A stretch of DNA of 64,000 nt from Pseudorhodobacter sp. MZDSW-24AT (GCF_002794355.1 NZ_PGOI01000007.1:676208-740207), one strand, 5' to 3'. Counted from the first letter of the stretch, positions 9,254 through 22,077 are shown. Notes: a model not told the origin generated them from the letters alone. Numbers and translations: made by a program.

Positions 9254-9868
9254 CTAGTGATGGAAGATGTCGGTCGGCTCATTCCAGCCCAGAAGGTCCA
9301 GCTCGGCCCGGGTGGGCAGGAAATCGAACAGGCGCTGTGCCAGATCACTGCGCCCTTCGCGCGCCAGCCGCTTTTCCAACTCGGCCTTGAGCGCGTGAAG
9401 ATGCAGCACATCCGATGCCGCATAGTCCTTTTGCGCCTCGGTCAGGGTGTCAGCGCCCCAGTCGCTGGTTTGCTGCTGTTTGGACACATCCACGCCCACC
9501 ATTTCCTGCAAAAGATATTTCAGACCGTGCCGGTCGGTGAAGGTGCGGATCAAGCGTGAGGCGATCTTGGTGCACCACACCGGCTGCGTGGTGACGCCAA
9601 ACGCCTGTTTCAGCGCGGCAATGTCAAAGCGGCCATAGTGGAACAGTTTCACCGTGTCCGGATCGGTCAGCAGCCGTTCAAGGTTCGGCGCGCGGTTTTG
9701 GCCCAAGGCGATCTGAACCAGATGCGCATCGCCCTTGCCATCCGAAAGCTGCACAACGCAAAGCCGGTCACGGCGCGGGTCCAGACCCATGGTTTCCGTA
9801 TCGATCGCCACGACAGGGCCCAGCGTCAGGCCATCGGGAAGATCAGACTTGTGCAGGTAAATCGTCAC
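9254..9868 (-). CDS. rnd: Ribonuclease D-like 3'-5' exonuclease
   Basis: 204 residues from a GTG at 9868 (VTIYLHKSDLPDG). The DEDDy exonuclease motifs are in order: Exo I AIDTETMG, Exo II FHYGRFDIAAL, Exo III YAASDVLHLHAL. It consists of the catalytic domain alone; E. coli RNase D is about 375 residues with HRDC domains, which are absent. This short form is common next to lptC in Rhodobacterales. The frame stays open upstream through the tRNA-Leu gene, but that extension is not coding. Likely role: tRNA or small RNA 3' trimming. Confidence 0.85.
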   Translation of the reverse strand: MTIYLHKSDLPDGLTLGPVVAIDTETMGLDPRRDRLCVVQLSDGKGDAHLVQIALGQNRAPNLERLLTDPDTVKLFHYGRFDIAALKQAFGVTTQPVWCTKIASRLIRTFTDRHGLKYLLQEMVGVDVSKQQQTSDWGADTLTEAQKDYAASDVLHLHALKAELEKRLAREGRSDLAQRLFDFLPTRAELDLLGWNEPTDIFHH

Positions 9869-9922
9869 GGGGCGGACCCTTCTTGCAAAACGCCTGCGCC
9901 TTAGCAGGCTGCGACGCAAATG

Positions 9923-9952
9923 AAAACGGCCGTCCTGAAGGACGGCCGTTTT
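9923..9952 (-). terminator. Bidirectional hairpin terminator after tRNA-Leu
   Basis: Perfect 14-bp inverted repeat with a two-base loop: left arm 9923-9936 (AAAACGGCCGTCCT) and right arm 9939-9952. It ends in T4 on both strands and starts 5 bases beyond the CCA end of tRNA-Leu. It separates the tRNA from rnd. Confidence 0.8.
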
Positions 9953-9957
9953 GAATT

Positions 9958-10042
9958 TGGTGCCCAGAAGAGGACTCGAACCTCCACGCCTTGCAGCGCT
10001 GGTACCTGAAACCAGTGCGTCTACCAATTCCGCCATCTGGGC
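9958..10042 (-). tRNA. tRNA-Leu (CAG)
   Basis: 85 nt including an encoded CCA. Acceptor stem GCCCAGA pairs with TCTGGGC. The D arm is GCGGAATTGGTAGACGC, and the anticodon stem CTGGT/ACCAG encloses loop TTCAGGT, giving anticodon CAG. A class II variable arm follows, then the T arm GGTTCGAGTCC. The long variable arm and the anticodon agree on leucine. Confidence 0.95.
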
Positions 10043-10208
10043 GATGGTGTGGGTGCTGTCTATGCGGGCAGATCGGGGGTGTCAACGGGCAGAAAACAAC
10101 TTTCTCACAAAAAACTCAAACTGCCTGCGGCGGCCTTTCATCTTGCCCGCAAGGGGCGTGAAAGCTATGGAAGTCACAGCTTTCGTCAGGCCAAAAGGGT
10201 TCATCCGC

Positions 10209-11195
10209 ATGAGCAAGCTTGTCACCATCTACGGCGGTTCGGGTTTCGTCGGTCGTTACATCGCGCGCCGTATGGCCAAGGATGGCTGGCGTGTGCGCGT
10301 TGCGGTGCGCCGCCCGAACGAGGCTTTGTTTGTCCGGCCTTACGGTGTGCCCGGTCAGGTGGAGCCGGTGCTGTGCAACATCCGCGATGATGCCTCGGTG
10401 CGCGCGGTGATGCAGGGCGCGGATGCCGTGGTCAATTGCGTGGGCATCCTGAACCGGTCGGGCAAGAACACCTTTGAGGCCGTGCAATCCGAAGGCGCCG
10501 CCCGCGTGGCCCGCATCGCCACCGAGCTGGCCGTGCCGCATCTGGTGCAGCTTTCGGCCATCGGTGCCAGCAAGACCAGCGACAGCGACTATGCCCGCAG
10601 CAAGGCCGAAGGCGAAGAGGCGGTTCTGGCCGCCTATCCGACAGCCGTGATCCTGCGGCCTTCGGTGATCTTCGGCACCGAGGACCAGTTCTTCAACCGC
10701 TTCGCCGGCATGGCGAAGATGGCCCCCATCCTTCCGGTTGTCGGTGCCAATACCCGGTTCCAGCCGGTTTATGTGGATGATGTGGCCAAGGCCGCCGTTC
10801 TGGCCGCCACGGGGCAGGCCGCGCCCGGCATCTATGAACTGGGCGGCCCCGATGTCACCCGTTTCGGCGATCTGATGACCAAGATGCTGGCCGTGATCCA
10901 CCGCCGCCGCCTTGTTCTTAACGTGCCGTTTTTTGCGGCCCGCCTGATGGGAGGCGCCTTCGATCTGATGCAGGCGCTTACGCTGGGCCTGTTCGAGAAC
11001 AAGATTCTGACCCGCGATCAGGTTCGCAATCTTGCGCGCGACAATGTTGTGGCCCAAGGGGCAAAGGGCTTTGCCGATCTGGGCATCGCGCCCACCTCGA
11101 TCGATTCTGTCTTGCCGGAATACCTGTGGCCCTATCGCCCTTCGGGCCAATATGCCGCCATCAAGGATTCTGCGAAGAACCTGAAAAAGGCCTGA
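10209..11195 (+). CDS. NDUFA9-like NAD(P)-binding protein (complex I-associated SDR family)
   Basis: 328 residues starting MSKLVTIYGGSGFVGRYIAR. The N-terminal Rossmann motif is GGSGFVG at about residues 9-15. SDR-like features follow: NCVGILN, a YARSKAEGE stretch in place of a strict YxxxK, and FGTEDQFFNRFA. It matches the atypical SDR group of complex I subunit NDUFA9 homologues, common in alphaproteobacteria next to uppP. The role is probably NAD(P)H binding or lipid/quinone-related support of complex I, inferred from family only. The uppP start is 4 bases behind. Confidence 0.82.
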   Translation: MSKLVTIYGGSGFVGRYIARRMAKDGWRVRVAVRRPNEALFVRPYGVPGQVEPVLCNIRDDASVRAVMQGADAVVNCVGILNRSGKNTFEAVQSEGAARVARIATELAVPHLVQLSAIGASKTSDSDYARSKAEGEEAVLAAYPTAVILRPSVIFGTEDQFFNRFAGMAKMAPILPVVGANTRFQPVYVDDVAKAAVLAATGQAAPGIYELGGPDVTRFGDLMTKMLAVIHRRRLVLNVPFFAARLMGGAFDLMQALTLGLFENKILTRDQVRNLARDNVVAQGAKGFADLGIAPTSIDSVLPEYLWPYRPSGQYAAIKDSAKNLKKA

Positions 11196-11199
11196 CTTT

Positions 11200-12000
11200 A
11201 TGGATAATATCGTGCTTGCAGCCCTTCTTGGTCTCCTCGAAGGGCTGACGGAATTTATTCCGGTGTCTTCCACCGGGCATCTTCTTCTTGCCGGGCATTT
11301 TCTCGGCTTTGACAGCCCCGGCAATACCTTTGAAGTGGTGATCCAGCTGGGGGCCGTTCTGGCGCTGATCTCGCTTTATGCTGTCAAGCTGACCGGGATT
11401 GCGTTTCGCGCGCGCAGCGATGTGGCGGCCCGTCGCACGTTGATCTCGCTGCTCTTGGCCTTTTTGCCGGCTGTGGTGATCGGCCTTTTCGCGCATGGCT
11501 TTATCAAGGCAGTGCTGTTCCAAACCCCGATCCTGATCGCTGTCATGCTCATCATCGGCGGTGTGATCCTGTTGGTGATCGACAGGTTGGCCCCGCCGCC
11601 CGTGCATTTCGATGCGACCGAGCTGCCGCTGCGCAAGGCCTTCTGGATCGGCGTCTGCCAATGTGTGGCGATGATCCCCGGCGTCTCGCGGTCGGGGGCC
11701 ACCATCGTGGGGGCCTTGATGATGGGGGTGGAAAAGCGCGCGGCGGCCGAGTTTTCCTTTCTGCTCAGCTTGCCCACCATGGGCGCCGCCGTAGCCTATG
11801 ATCTGTTCAAGTCGCGCGATCTGCTGGATTTCTCGGCAATGGCCGACATTGCCGTTGGCTTTGCGGTGGCCTTCCTGACGGCTGTTCTTGTCGTGCGTTG
11901 GGCTTTGGCCTTCATTGGAAAGCACGGGTATGCGGTGTTCGGCTGGTGGCGAATCATCGTCGGAACGCTCGCGCTGATGGGGCTTTGGGCGGGTGCCTGA
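11200..12000 (+). CDS. uppP: Undecaprenyl-diphosphatase UppP (BacA)
   Basis: 266-residue integral membrane phosphatase. Both signature motifs are present: LEGLTEFIPVSSTGHLLLAG near the N-terminus and PGVSRSGATIVGAL in the middle. About eight hydrophobic segments are visible. It dephosphorylates undecaprenyl pyrophosphate so the lipid carrier for peptidoglycan and other polymers can be reused, and confers bacitracin tolerance when overexpressed. It lies 4 bases behind the NDUFA9-like gene, so they are likely co-transcribed. Confidence 0.96.
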   Translation: MDNIVLAALLGLLEGLTEFIPVSSTGHLLLAGHFLGFDSPGNTFEVVIQLGAVLALISLYAVKLTGIAFRARSDVAARRTLISLLLAFLPAVVIGLFAHGFIKAVLFQTPILIAVMLIIGGVILLVIDRLAPPPVHFDATELPLRKAFWIGVCQCVAMIPGVSRSGATIVGALMMGVEKRAAAEFSFLLSLPTMGAAVAYDLFKSRDLLDFSAMADIAVGFAVAFLTAVLVVRWALAFIGKHGYAVFGWWRIIVGTLALMGLWAGA

Positions 12001-12041
12001 GCATATAGGTATCGCCTGCTGACCTAATTTCGAGATAAAAA

Positions 12042-12056
12042 GTCAACACGGCTGAC
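12042..12056. promoter_or_regulatory. Palindromic operator GTCARC-N3-GYTGAC, distal gltD site
   Basis: The sequence GTCAACACGGCTGAC fits the palindrome GTCARC-N3-GYTGAC. The surrounding AAAGTCAACA-N-GGCTGAC is almost identical to the reverse complement of the petP/ilvE site at 42565-42579. Its centre lies 41 bp upstream of the proximal gltD site. Confidence 0.6.
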
Positions 12057-12073
12057 CAAAGCATCAAAAAACT

Positions 12074-12106
12074 GGAATAAAGGTCAGCATTGCTGACTTT
12101 TATTCC
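12074..12106. promoter_or_regulatory. Extended palindromic operator, proximal gltD site
   Basis: Core GTCAGCATTGCTGAC at 12083-12097 has perfect 6-bp arms. It is embedded in a 33-bp inverted repeat (arms 12074-12089 and 12091-12106) matching at 15 of 16 positions. The right end overlaps a possible -10-like TATTCC immediately before an ATG at 12107. This favours a gltD start further downstream and suggests repression or activation at the promoter itself. Confidence 0.65.
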
Positions 12107-12160
12107 ATGCGGCCCTTAGGTAAGAAAGCGCAACCCGAAATCCGCATGGGAGACGCAGCC

Positions 12161-13597
12161 TTGGCCACGCAGAAAATGCTCAAATTCGTGACCGTCGCCA
12201 AAGAGACGCCTGAAAAGCGTCCGCCCACATTGCGCAATCAGGATTTCCACGAAATCTATCGCGAATTCGCCGCCGAAAAGGCTGCCGAACAGGCCGGCCG
12301 GTGCAGCCAGTGCGGCGTGCCCTATTGCCAGTCGCATTGCCCGCTGCACAACAACATTCCCGACTGGCTCCGGCTGACCGCAGAAGGCCGCCTGCAAGAG
12401 GCCTATGAGATCAGCCAAGCCACTAACACCTTCCCGGAAATCTGCGGTCGCATTTGCCCGCAAGACCGTCTGTGTGAAGGCAATTGCGTGATCGAACAGT
12501 CGGGCCATGGCACTGTGACCATCGGTTCGGTCGAAAAATATCTGACCGACACAGCTTGGGAAAATGGCTGGGTCAAGCCGATCAAGCCTGCCGTCGACCG
12601 CCCGGAAAGCGTGGCCATCATCGGGGCCGGGCCGGGGGGGCTTGCCGCCGCCGATGTGCTGCGCCGCAAGGGCTATCAAGTGACGGTTTATGATCGCTAT
12701 GATCGCGCGGGTGGCCTGCTCACCTATGGCATTCCCGGCTTCAAGCTGGAAAAGCCGGTGGTCATGCAGCGGATCGAACAGCTGGAACAGGGCGGCGTGC
12801 AATTCGTGCTGAACTGCACCGTCGGTGCCGACATCAGCTTTGATGCAATCCGGGGCCAGCATGACGCTGTGCTGATTGCCACCGGTGTTTACAAATCCCG
12901 CGACATCGAGGCTCCGGGCGTTGGCGCGCGCGGTGTGGTCAAGGCGCTGGATTACCTTACCGTCAGCAACCGCCAAAGCTTTGGCGATGACGTGCCGGAA
13001 TTCGACTCCGGTGCCCTGAACGCTGCCGGAAAGCGCGTTGTGGTGATCGGTGGCGGCGACACCGCGATGGATTGCGTGCGCACCGCCATTCGCCAAGGTG
13101 CCACGTCGGTGAAATGCCTTTACCGCCGCGACCGCGCAAACATGCCCGGCTCGCAACGCGAGGTGCAGAATGCCGAGGAAGAGGGCGTTGAATTCGTCTG
13201 GCTCTCCGCCCCCAAAGGCTTCACCGGCGGTGAGGCCGTGGATGGCGTGATGGTGCAGAAGATGCGTCTGGGGGCCCCGGATGCCTCTGGCCGTCAGTCG
13301 CCCGAGGTGATCGAGGGCGCGGATTACATCGAACCCGCCGATCTGGTGGTGCAGGCGCTTGGCTTTGAACCCGAGGACATCCCCACGCTTTGGGGTGTGC
13401 CGGAACTGGCCGTCACCCGTTGGGGTACCATCAAGGCCGATTTCCGCACCCATGCGACCAATCTGCCCGGCGTCTATGCCGCAGGAGATATCGTGCGCGG
13501 TGCGTCTTTGGTGGTCTGGGCCATCCGCGACGGGCGCGAGGCTGCCGATGCCATTATGGCCTATCTGAAGCAGGCCGAAGTCGTCGCGGCAGAGTGA
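12161..13597 (+). CDS. gltD: Glutamate synthase (NADPH) small subunit
   Basis: 478 residues from TTG 12161, preceded by GGGAG at 12148-12152. The in-frame ATG at 12107 would abut the operator palindrome without a ribosome site, and the ATG at 12146 is also possible. The N-terminal cysteine-rich region CSQCGVPYCQSHCPLHNNI holds Fe-S ligands. The FAD site is GAGPGGLAAADVLRRKGY and the NADPH site VVIGGGDTAMDCV. It passes electrons to GltB for glutamate synthesis from glutamine and 2-oxoglutarate. It is separated from gltB by a small exported-protein gene. Confidence 0.95.
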   Translation: MATQKMLKFVTVAKETPEKRPPTLRNQDFHEIYREFAAEKAAEQAGRCSQCGVPYCQSHCPLHNNIPDWLRLTAEGRLQEAYEISQATNTFPEICGRICPQDRLCEGNCVIEQSGHGTVTIGSVEKYLTDTAWENGWVKPIKPAVDRPESVAIIGAGPGGLAAADVLRRKGYQVTVYDRYDRAGGLLTYGIPGFKLEKPVVMQRIEQLEQGGVQFVLNCTVGADISFDAIRGQHDAVLIATGVYKSRDIEAPGVGARGVVKALDYLTVSNRQSFGDDVPEFDSGALNAAGKRVVVIGGGDTAMDCVRTAIRQGATSVKCLYRRDRANMPGSQREVQNAEEEGVEFVWLSAPKGFTGGEAVDGVMVQKMRLGAPDASGRQSPEVIEGADYIEPADLVVQALGFEPEDIPTLWGVPELAVTRWGTIKADFRTHATNLPGVYAAGDIVRGASLVVWAIRDGREAADAIMAYLKQAEVVAAE

Positions 13598-13663
13598 CAG
13601 CCGCGCCGCGCTTTCTGTGCAAAGTTTGGGCTGGCGCGCGGGGGGCTCCGGGCGTCGGCAAGG

Positions 13664-13678
13664 GTCAGCACCGCTGAC
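13664..13678. promoter_or_regulatory. Palindromic operator between gltD and the exported-protein gene
   Basis: GTCAGCACCGCTGAC, perfect 6-bp arms, 17 bp ahead of the ATG at 13695. It shares GCTGACCAAAG with the distal gltD site. It is the third copy of GTCARC-N3-GYTGAC in the glt cluster and implies an internal regulated promoter for the exported-protein gene and gltB. Confidence 0.6.
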
Positions 13679-13694
13679 CAAAGACTGGAAAGGG

Positions 13695-14400
13695 ATGGCA
13701 ATGCGACATCTGATTCTCATGGCTGCGGTGGCGCTGCCGGCTCCGGCGCTGGCAGGCTCTTTCACGCCGCCCGAAGGCTGCACCACCTTTATGACGGTGC
13801 AGGCCCGGCAATGTCGGGTGTCCAACCATTACAAATGCAGCGCCGATACGCCCGGCGATCAGTGGCGCGCCGATTTTGATCAGGAAGGCCCCTATTTCGT
13901 CAGCCGCATCAATGCCGAGGCCGAATGGGTGGAAAGCTATGATCTGGGCGAAGCGGCGGTGCGTCAGACGCTGGACCCGAACCCGGCCGACCCGGCCTCT
14001 TTCTCTGAACTGCTCTCCTCGGGCACTGATACCTTTGCCTTCAACCTGAGCCGCGACAATGGTGAGCAAACCCGGGTCACGGGCTTTGACACGTTGACGG
14101 GGCGCAGCGTCACCATTGATGGTGTCACCTTGGCGGAAACCGAGTTTGAATTCACCGAAACCGACCCCAACGGGGTGGTGCTGCGCCAATCGCGCGGCCG
14201 CGAATACATCCACCCCGAGATGCGGCTTTTCTTCTCGGGCCCCTCTGAGTGGCGCGGCCCGGATGGCGACTTCCTGCCCACCGACGGCAGCCCCGTCACA
14301 TTCCTTTTTCCGGGGGAACCCGGCTTTGCCGCCACCGAACCCCTGTTCGATTGCGACCCCCTCATGACACGCGCCACCCCAAGCCAGAAGGATTCCAGCC

Positions 14401-14414
<14 letters not shown>
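13695..14414 (+). CDS. Exported protein of unknown function within the glt cluster
   Basis: 239 residues (ATG 13695; ATG 13701 is also possible, with AAGGG just upstream). A Sec signal peptide is clear (RHLILMAAVALPAPALA, cleavage before GSFTPPEGC). The mature part has four cysteines (GCTT, QCRV, KCSAD, DCDP), enough for two disulfides, and no membrane segment. I do not recognise a family. It carries its own operator 17 bp upstream and overlaps the gltB start by 14 bp, so it is coupled to gltB translation. It sits where gltB and gltD are adjacent in most bacteria. Confidence 0.75.
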
Positions 14415-18939
<4,525 letters not shown>

Positions 18940-18957
18940 GCCACGCGGCACCGGACC

Positions 18958-18982
18958 AAAGGGCCCCCTCGCGGGGCCCTTT
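18958..18982 (+). terminator. Intrinsic terminator after gltB
   Basis: Stem AAAGGGCCCC / GGGGCCCTTT with a 5-base loop, followed by further T residues (TTTTCC), 18 bases past the gltB stop. Classic GC-rich hairpin plus T-run. Confidence 0.85.
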
Positions 18983-19034
18983 TCCATTCGGGCAGATGGC
19001 TTGACCCCGGTCGCATCATCGGGCCTAACAGGGC

Positions 19035-19775
19035 ATGGCCACGACACCCAAGAAACCCCGCAAAGCCAAGGACACGGCCCCGCTGCTGATCGCCCCCGTG
19101 CGTTCGCTGCGCCGCAAGGTGCTGCGCTGGACGCTGCGGGGAATCGCGGGCGTGGCGGCCTTCTTTGCCGTGCTGGTGCTGCTGTTCTCTTTCCTCAATC
19201 CCCCGACAAACATCTACCAATTGCAGGAATCCGCACGTTTGGGTGCGCTGCAACGGGAATGGGTGGCGATCGAAGACATGGCGCCCGTCATGGGTCGCTC
19301 TGCCGTTGCGGCCGAGGATGCCAATTTCTGCCTGCACTTCGGTTTTGACATGAACGCCATCCGCGCCGCTGTCGCCCAAGGCGGCACGCGGGGGGCCTCC
19401 ACCATCAGCCAGCAAGTGGTGAAGAATGTCTTCCTCTGGCACGGGCGGTCGTGGCTGCGCAAGGCGATGGAAAGCGTGCTGACCCCGGCCATCGAACTGG
19501 TCTGGTCCAAGCAGCGCATTCTTGAGGTCTATCTCAATATCGCGGAATTCGACGAAGGCGTGTTCGGCGTGCAGGCCGCCGCGCGGCATTACTTCAATGT
19601 CGATGCCCGCAACCTGAGCGCGCTGCAGGCCGCCCGGCTGGCGGCGGTGTTGCCCGATCCAAAAGGCCGCTCGGCCTCTAACCCGTCGAACTTCGTGCGC
19701 AACCGCACCCGATCCATCATTTCGGGGGCCGAGACGATTGCCGCCGACGGGCGCGACAGCTGTTTCCGGCCCTGA
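19035..19775 (+). CDS. mtgA: Monofunctional biosynthetic peptidoglycan transglycosylase
   Basis: 246 residues. A basic N-terminus is followed by one membrane anchor (GIAGVAAFFAVLVLLFSFL, about residues 36-54). Then comes a glycosyltransferase family 51 domain: catalytic Glu in AAEDANFCLHFGFD, GASTISQQVVKNVFLW, RKAMESVL and the second Glu in LNIAEFDEGVFGVQAAA. There is no transpeptidase domain. It polymerises lipid II into glycan strands at the periplasmic face. It follows the gltB terminator, so it probably has its own promoter. Confidence 0.95.
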   Translation: MATTPKKPRKAKDTAPLLIAPVRSLRRKVLRWTLRGIAGVAAFFAVLVLLFSFLNPPTNIYQLQESARLGALQREWVAIEDMAPVMGRSAVAAEDANFCLHFGFDMNAIRAAVAQGGTRGASTISQQVVKNVFLWHGRSWLRKAMESVLTPAIELVWSKQRILEVYLNIAEFDEGVFGVQAAARHYFNVDARNLSALQAARLAAVLPDPKGRSASNPSNFVRNRTRSIISGAETIAADGRDSCFRP

Positions 19776-19886
19776 CCTGCCTTGGGTCTGATGGTTTTGA
19801 AGCCCGTCTTTTTTGCACCCGGCCATTGACGACAGCAGGCAATCCGCGATTGAAGAGGCAGCACAGATGCCAAAGGGGACCGCAGC

Positions 19887-20576
19887 ATGACCTTCAACCG
19901 CAGCATCAAGATCGCGCCGTCGATCCTGTCCGCCGATTTCGCCAATTTCGGGATGGAATGTCAGGCGATCGAAGCGCAGGGCTGCGATTGGGTGCATGTC
20001 GATGTGATGGACGGGCATTTCGTGCCCAACCTGACGTTCGGCCCCGCCACCTGCGCCGCGATCCGCCCCCATATCAAGGGTGTGATGGACGTGCATCTGA
20101 TGATCTCACCGGTCGATGCCTATATCGACGCCTATGCCAAGGCCGGGGCCGATGTGATCACCGCGCATCTGGAGGCCGGGCCACATATTCACCGCAGCTT
20201 GCAGGCCATTCGCGGGGCAGGGGCCAAGGCTGGCCTTGCGCTGAACCCGGGCACCGGGATCGAAGCGGTGCAGCACCTGCTCGACATGGTTGATCTGGTT
20301 TGTGTGATGACGGTGAACCCCGGTTTTGGCGGTCAGAAGTTCATCCATTCCCAAGTTGAAAAAGTGCGGGCTCTGCGCGCGATGATCGGCGACCGTCCGA
20401 TCCATATCGAGATTGATGGCGGCGTGACCGTGGACACGGCGCCGCTGGTCGCCGCCGCCGGGGCCGATGTGCTGGTCGCCGGATCGGCGGTGTTCAAGGG
20501 CGGTTCCGTCCAGAACCCCGCGCCTTATGGCGATAACATCCGTGCGATCCGCGCCGCAGCCGAGGCGGCGGTATGA
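19887..20576 (+). CDS. rpe: Ribulose-phosphate 3-epimerase
   Basis: 229 residues, TIM-barrel enzyme interconverting ribulose-5-phosphate and xylulose-5-phosphate in the pentose phosphate and Calvin pathways. Family marks: APSILSADFANFG at the N-terminus, HVDVMDGHFVPN with metal-binding His/Asp, VHLMISPVDAY, TVNPGFGGQKFI, EIDGGV and the phosphate-binding end VAGSAVFKG. The next gene, gph, overlaps its stop by 4 bp; rpe-gph pairing is common in proteobacteria. Confidence 0.96.
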   Translation: MTFNRSIKIAPSILSADFANFGMECQAIEAQGCDWVHVDVMDGHFVPNLTFGPATCAAIRPHIKGVMDVHLMISPVDAYIDAYAKAGADVITAHLEAGPHIHRSLQAIRGAGAKAGLALNPGTGIEAVQHLLDMVDLVCVMTVNPGFGGQKFIHSQVEKVRALRAMIGDRPIHIEIDGGVTVDTAPLVAAAGADVLVAGSAVFKGGSVQNPAPYGDNIRAIRAAAEAAV

Positions 20577-21232
20577 CGCCGGCGCAGCTGGTTTTCGACC
20601 TTGACGGCACGCTGATCGATTCCGCCCCCGATATCCATGCCGCTGTCGCGCGGATGCTGGCGGGCGAAGGCCTGCCGCCGCTGGATTTGGCCACGGTGAC
20701 CAGCTTCATCGGGAATGGCCTGCCCAAGCTGGTGGAGCGTGTCATCCTCCACAGTGGTCTGGATATGCGGACGCATCCCCGGCTGACGCGCGCCACGCTG
20801 GAGCAATACAACGCGGCCCCGGCGGCGCTGACCCGGCCCTATCCCGGCGTGGTCGCGGTGCTGACCGCCCTGCAAGAGGCGGGGCATCCGATGGCGCTGT
20901 GCACCAACAAACCCGAAGCCCCGGCCCGCGCTGTGCTGCGCGATCTGGGGCTGGCGCCGTTTTTTCCGGTGGTGATCGGCGGTGACAGCCTGCCCGTCAC
21001 CAAGCCAGACCCGGCCCCGCTGCACGCCTGCATCGCGGCTTTGGGCGGTGGCCCCACCATCTATATCGGCGACAGCGAGGTGGACGCCGCCACCGCGCAG
21101 GCGGCGCGGGTGCCCTTTGCCTTGTTCACCGAAGGCTATCGCAAGACGCCGGTGGCCGATCTGCCCCATGCCGTCCGCTTTACCGAGTTTCACGCGCTGC
21201 CCGCCGCCTTGGCACAGATCAGCCTTTCCTGA
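20573..21232 (+). CDS. gph: Phosphoglycolate phosphatase
   Basis: 219-residue HAD hydrolase. Motif I is FDLDGTLIDSAPD, motif II the threonine in LCTNKPE, motif III the lysine in VTKPDPAPL, and motif IV YIGDSEVDAATA. Coupled to rpe by ATGA overlap. It removes 2-phosphoglycolate formed by RuBisCO oxygenation or DNA 3'-end repair. The rpe-gph pairing supports Gph over other HAD functions. Confidence 0.9.
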   Translation: MTPAQLVFDLDGTLIDSAPDIHAAVARMLAGEGLPPLDLATVTSFIGNGLPKLVERVILHSGLDMRTHPRLTRATLEQYNAAPAALTRPYPGVVAVLTALQEAGHPMALCTNKPEAPARAVLRDLGLAPFFPVVIGGDSLPVTKPDPAPLHACIAALGGGPTIYIGDSEVDAATAQAARVPFALFTEGYRKTPVADLPHAVRFTEFHALPAALAQISLS

Positions 21233-21318
21233 GGTCGCGGCAGGGGCCAGATGCCGTTGCGCATTGAACCCCTGTGGCTTGGCCTGTATCACTCTGACAA
21301 CAATTTCACGGGTGTTGC

Positions 21319-21984
21319 ATGATCCGCCTTTACCATTTCCCCCTGTCTCCCTTTTGCCGCAAGGTGCGCCTGACGCTGGCGGAAAAGAAGCTGGAGGTGG
21401 AGCTGGTTGAAGAGCGCTATTGGGAGCCCAGCCCGGATTTCCTGCGCCGCAACCCGGCCGGCAAGGTGCCGATCCTGAAGCTTGAGCAAAAGACGCTGAG
21501 CGAAAGTCAGGCGATCTGCGAATATCTGGACGAGACGTTCCCCACCCCCGCCCTGATGCCGCGCGACCCCGAATTGCGCTATGAGGTGCGCCGCATCTGC
21601 GCTTGGTTCGATGACAAGTTCCACGATGAGGTGACGTCGAAACTGCTGTATGAGCGGGTGAACAAGAAGGTGATGAAGCAGGGGTATCCGGATTCCAAGA
21701 ATGTGAAGTTCGGGGCGGGTCGCATCAAGTTTCATCTGGATTACATGGCCTGGATTCTGGATCAGCGCCGCTGGCTGGCTGGCGATATCATGACGCTGGC
21801 GGATTTCACCGCTGCCGCGCATCTGTCTTGTCTGGATTACATCAGCGATGTGGACTGGAACCGCTCGGCCACCGTGAAGGACTGGTATGCCAAGATCAAA
21901 TCGCGTCCCAGTTTCCGCACGCTTTTGGCCGATCAGGTCCCGGGTTTCCCGCCGCCCGCACATTACGCCGATCTTGATTTCTGA
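21319..21984 (+). CDS. Glutathione S-transferase family protein
   Basis: 221 residues. The N-terminal thioredoxin-like domain starts MIRLYHFPLSPFCRKVRLTL, with a CxxK-type Ser/Cys position (SPFCRK) and the cis-Pro/glutathione-binding segment GKVPILKLEQKTLSESQAICEYL. The helical C-terminal domain ends WYAKIKSRPSFRTLL. Such proteins are common, uncharacterised alphaproteobacterial GSTs of detoxification or thiol metabolism. Stands alone, 86 bp after gph. Confidence 0.88.
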   Translation: MIRLYHFPLSPFCRKVRLTLAEKKLEVELVEERYWEPSPDFLRRNPAGKVPILKLEQKTLSESQAICEYLDETFPTPALMPRDPELRYEVRRICAWFDDKFHDEVTSKLLYERVNKKVMKQGYPDSKNVKFGAGRIKFHLDYMAWILDQRRWLAGDIMTLADFTAAAHLSCLDYISDVDWNRSATVKDWYAKIKSRPSFRTLLADQVPGFPPPAHYADLDF

Positions 21985-21990
21985 GCGGAC

Positions 21991-22009
21991 GATTTTTCTG
22001 CGAAAAATC
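21991..22009. terminator. Hairpin between the GST gene and dxs
   Basis: GATTTTTC / GAAAAATC stem (8 bp) with a three-base loop, 6 bases after the GST stop. T-rich on the plus strand, A-rich in the other arm. Weak but well placed between the convergent GST and dxs genes. Confidence 0.4.
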
Positions 22010-22055
22010 AAGCCATGAGTCTGACACCGCAGCGTGAGCGGCGGCGGGGTCAGAT

Positions 22056-22076
22056 GAGTATTTGAGAAAGGTGCAA
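22056..22076 (+). repeat. Dispersed intergenic repeat, copy 1
   Basis: GAGTATTTGAGAAAGGTGCA plus A, ending two bases before the dxs stop. It differs at one base from the 21-bp core at 36966-36986, and related copies lie at 28768-28799 and 37011-37044. All sit at the 3' ends of genes. Confidence 0.7.
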
Positions 22077-22077
22077 A

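Noticed and set aside
9869..10036. 5' extension of rnd through tRNA-Leu
   Set aside because: The extension runs through tRNA-Leu and its terminator; the GTG at 9868 precedes the conserved region.
12009..12023. Third operator-like half-site GTATCGCCTGCTGAC upstream of gltD
   Set aside because: Only one half fits the motif, so it was not counted as a site.
12107..12160. gltD start at ATG 12107
   Set aside because: It abuts the operator palindrome with no Shine-Dalgarno; TTG 12161 has GGGAG at the right distance and gives the normal length.
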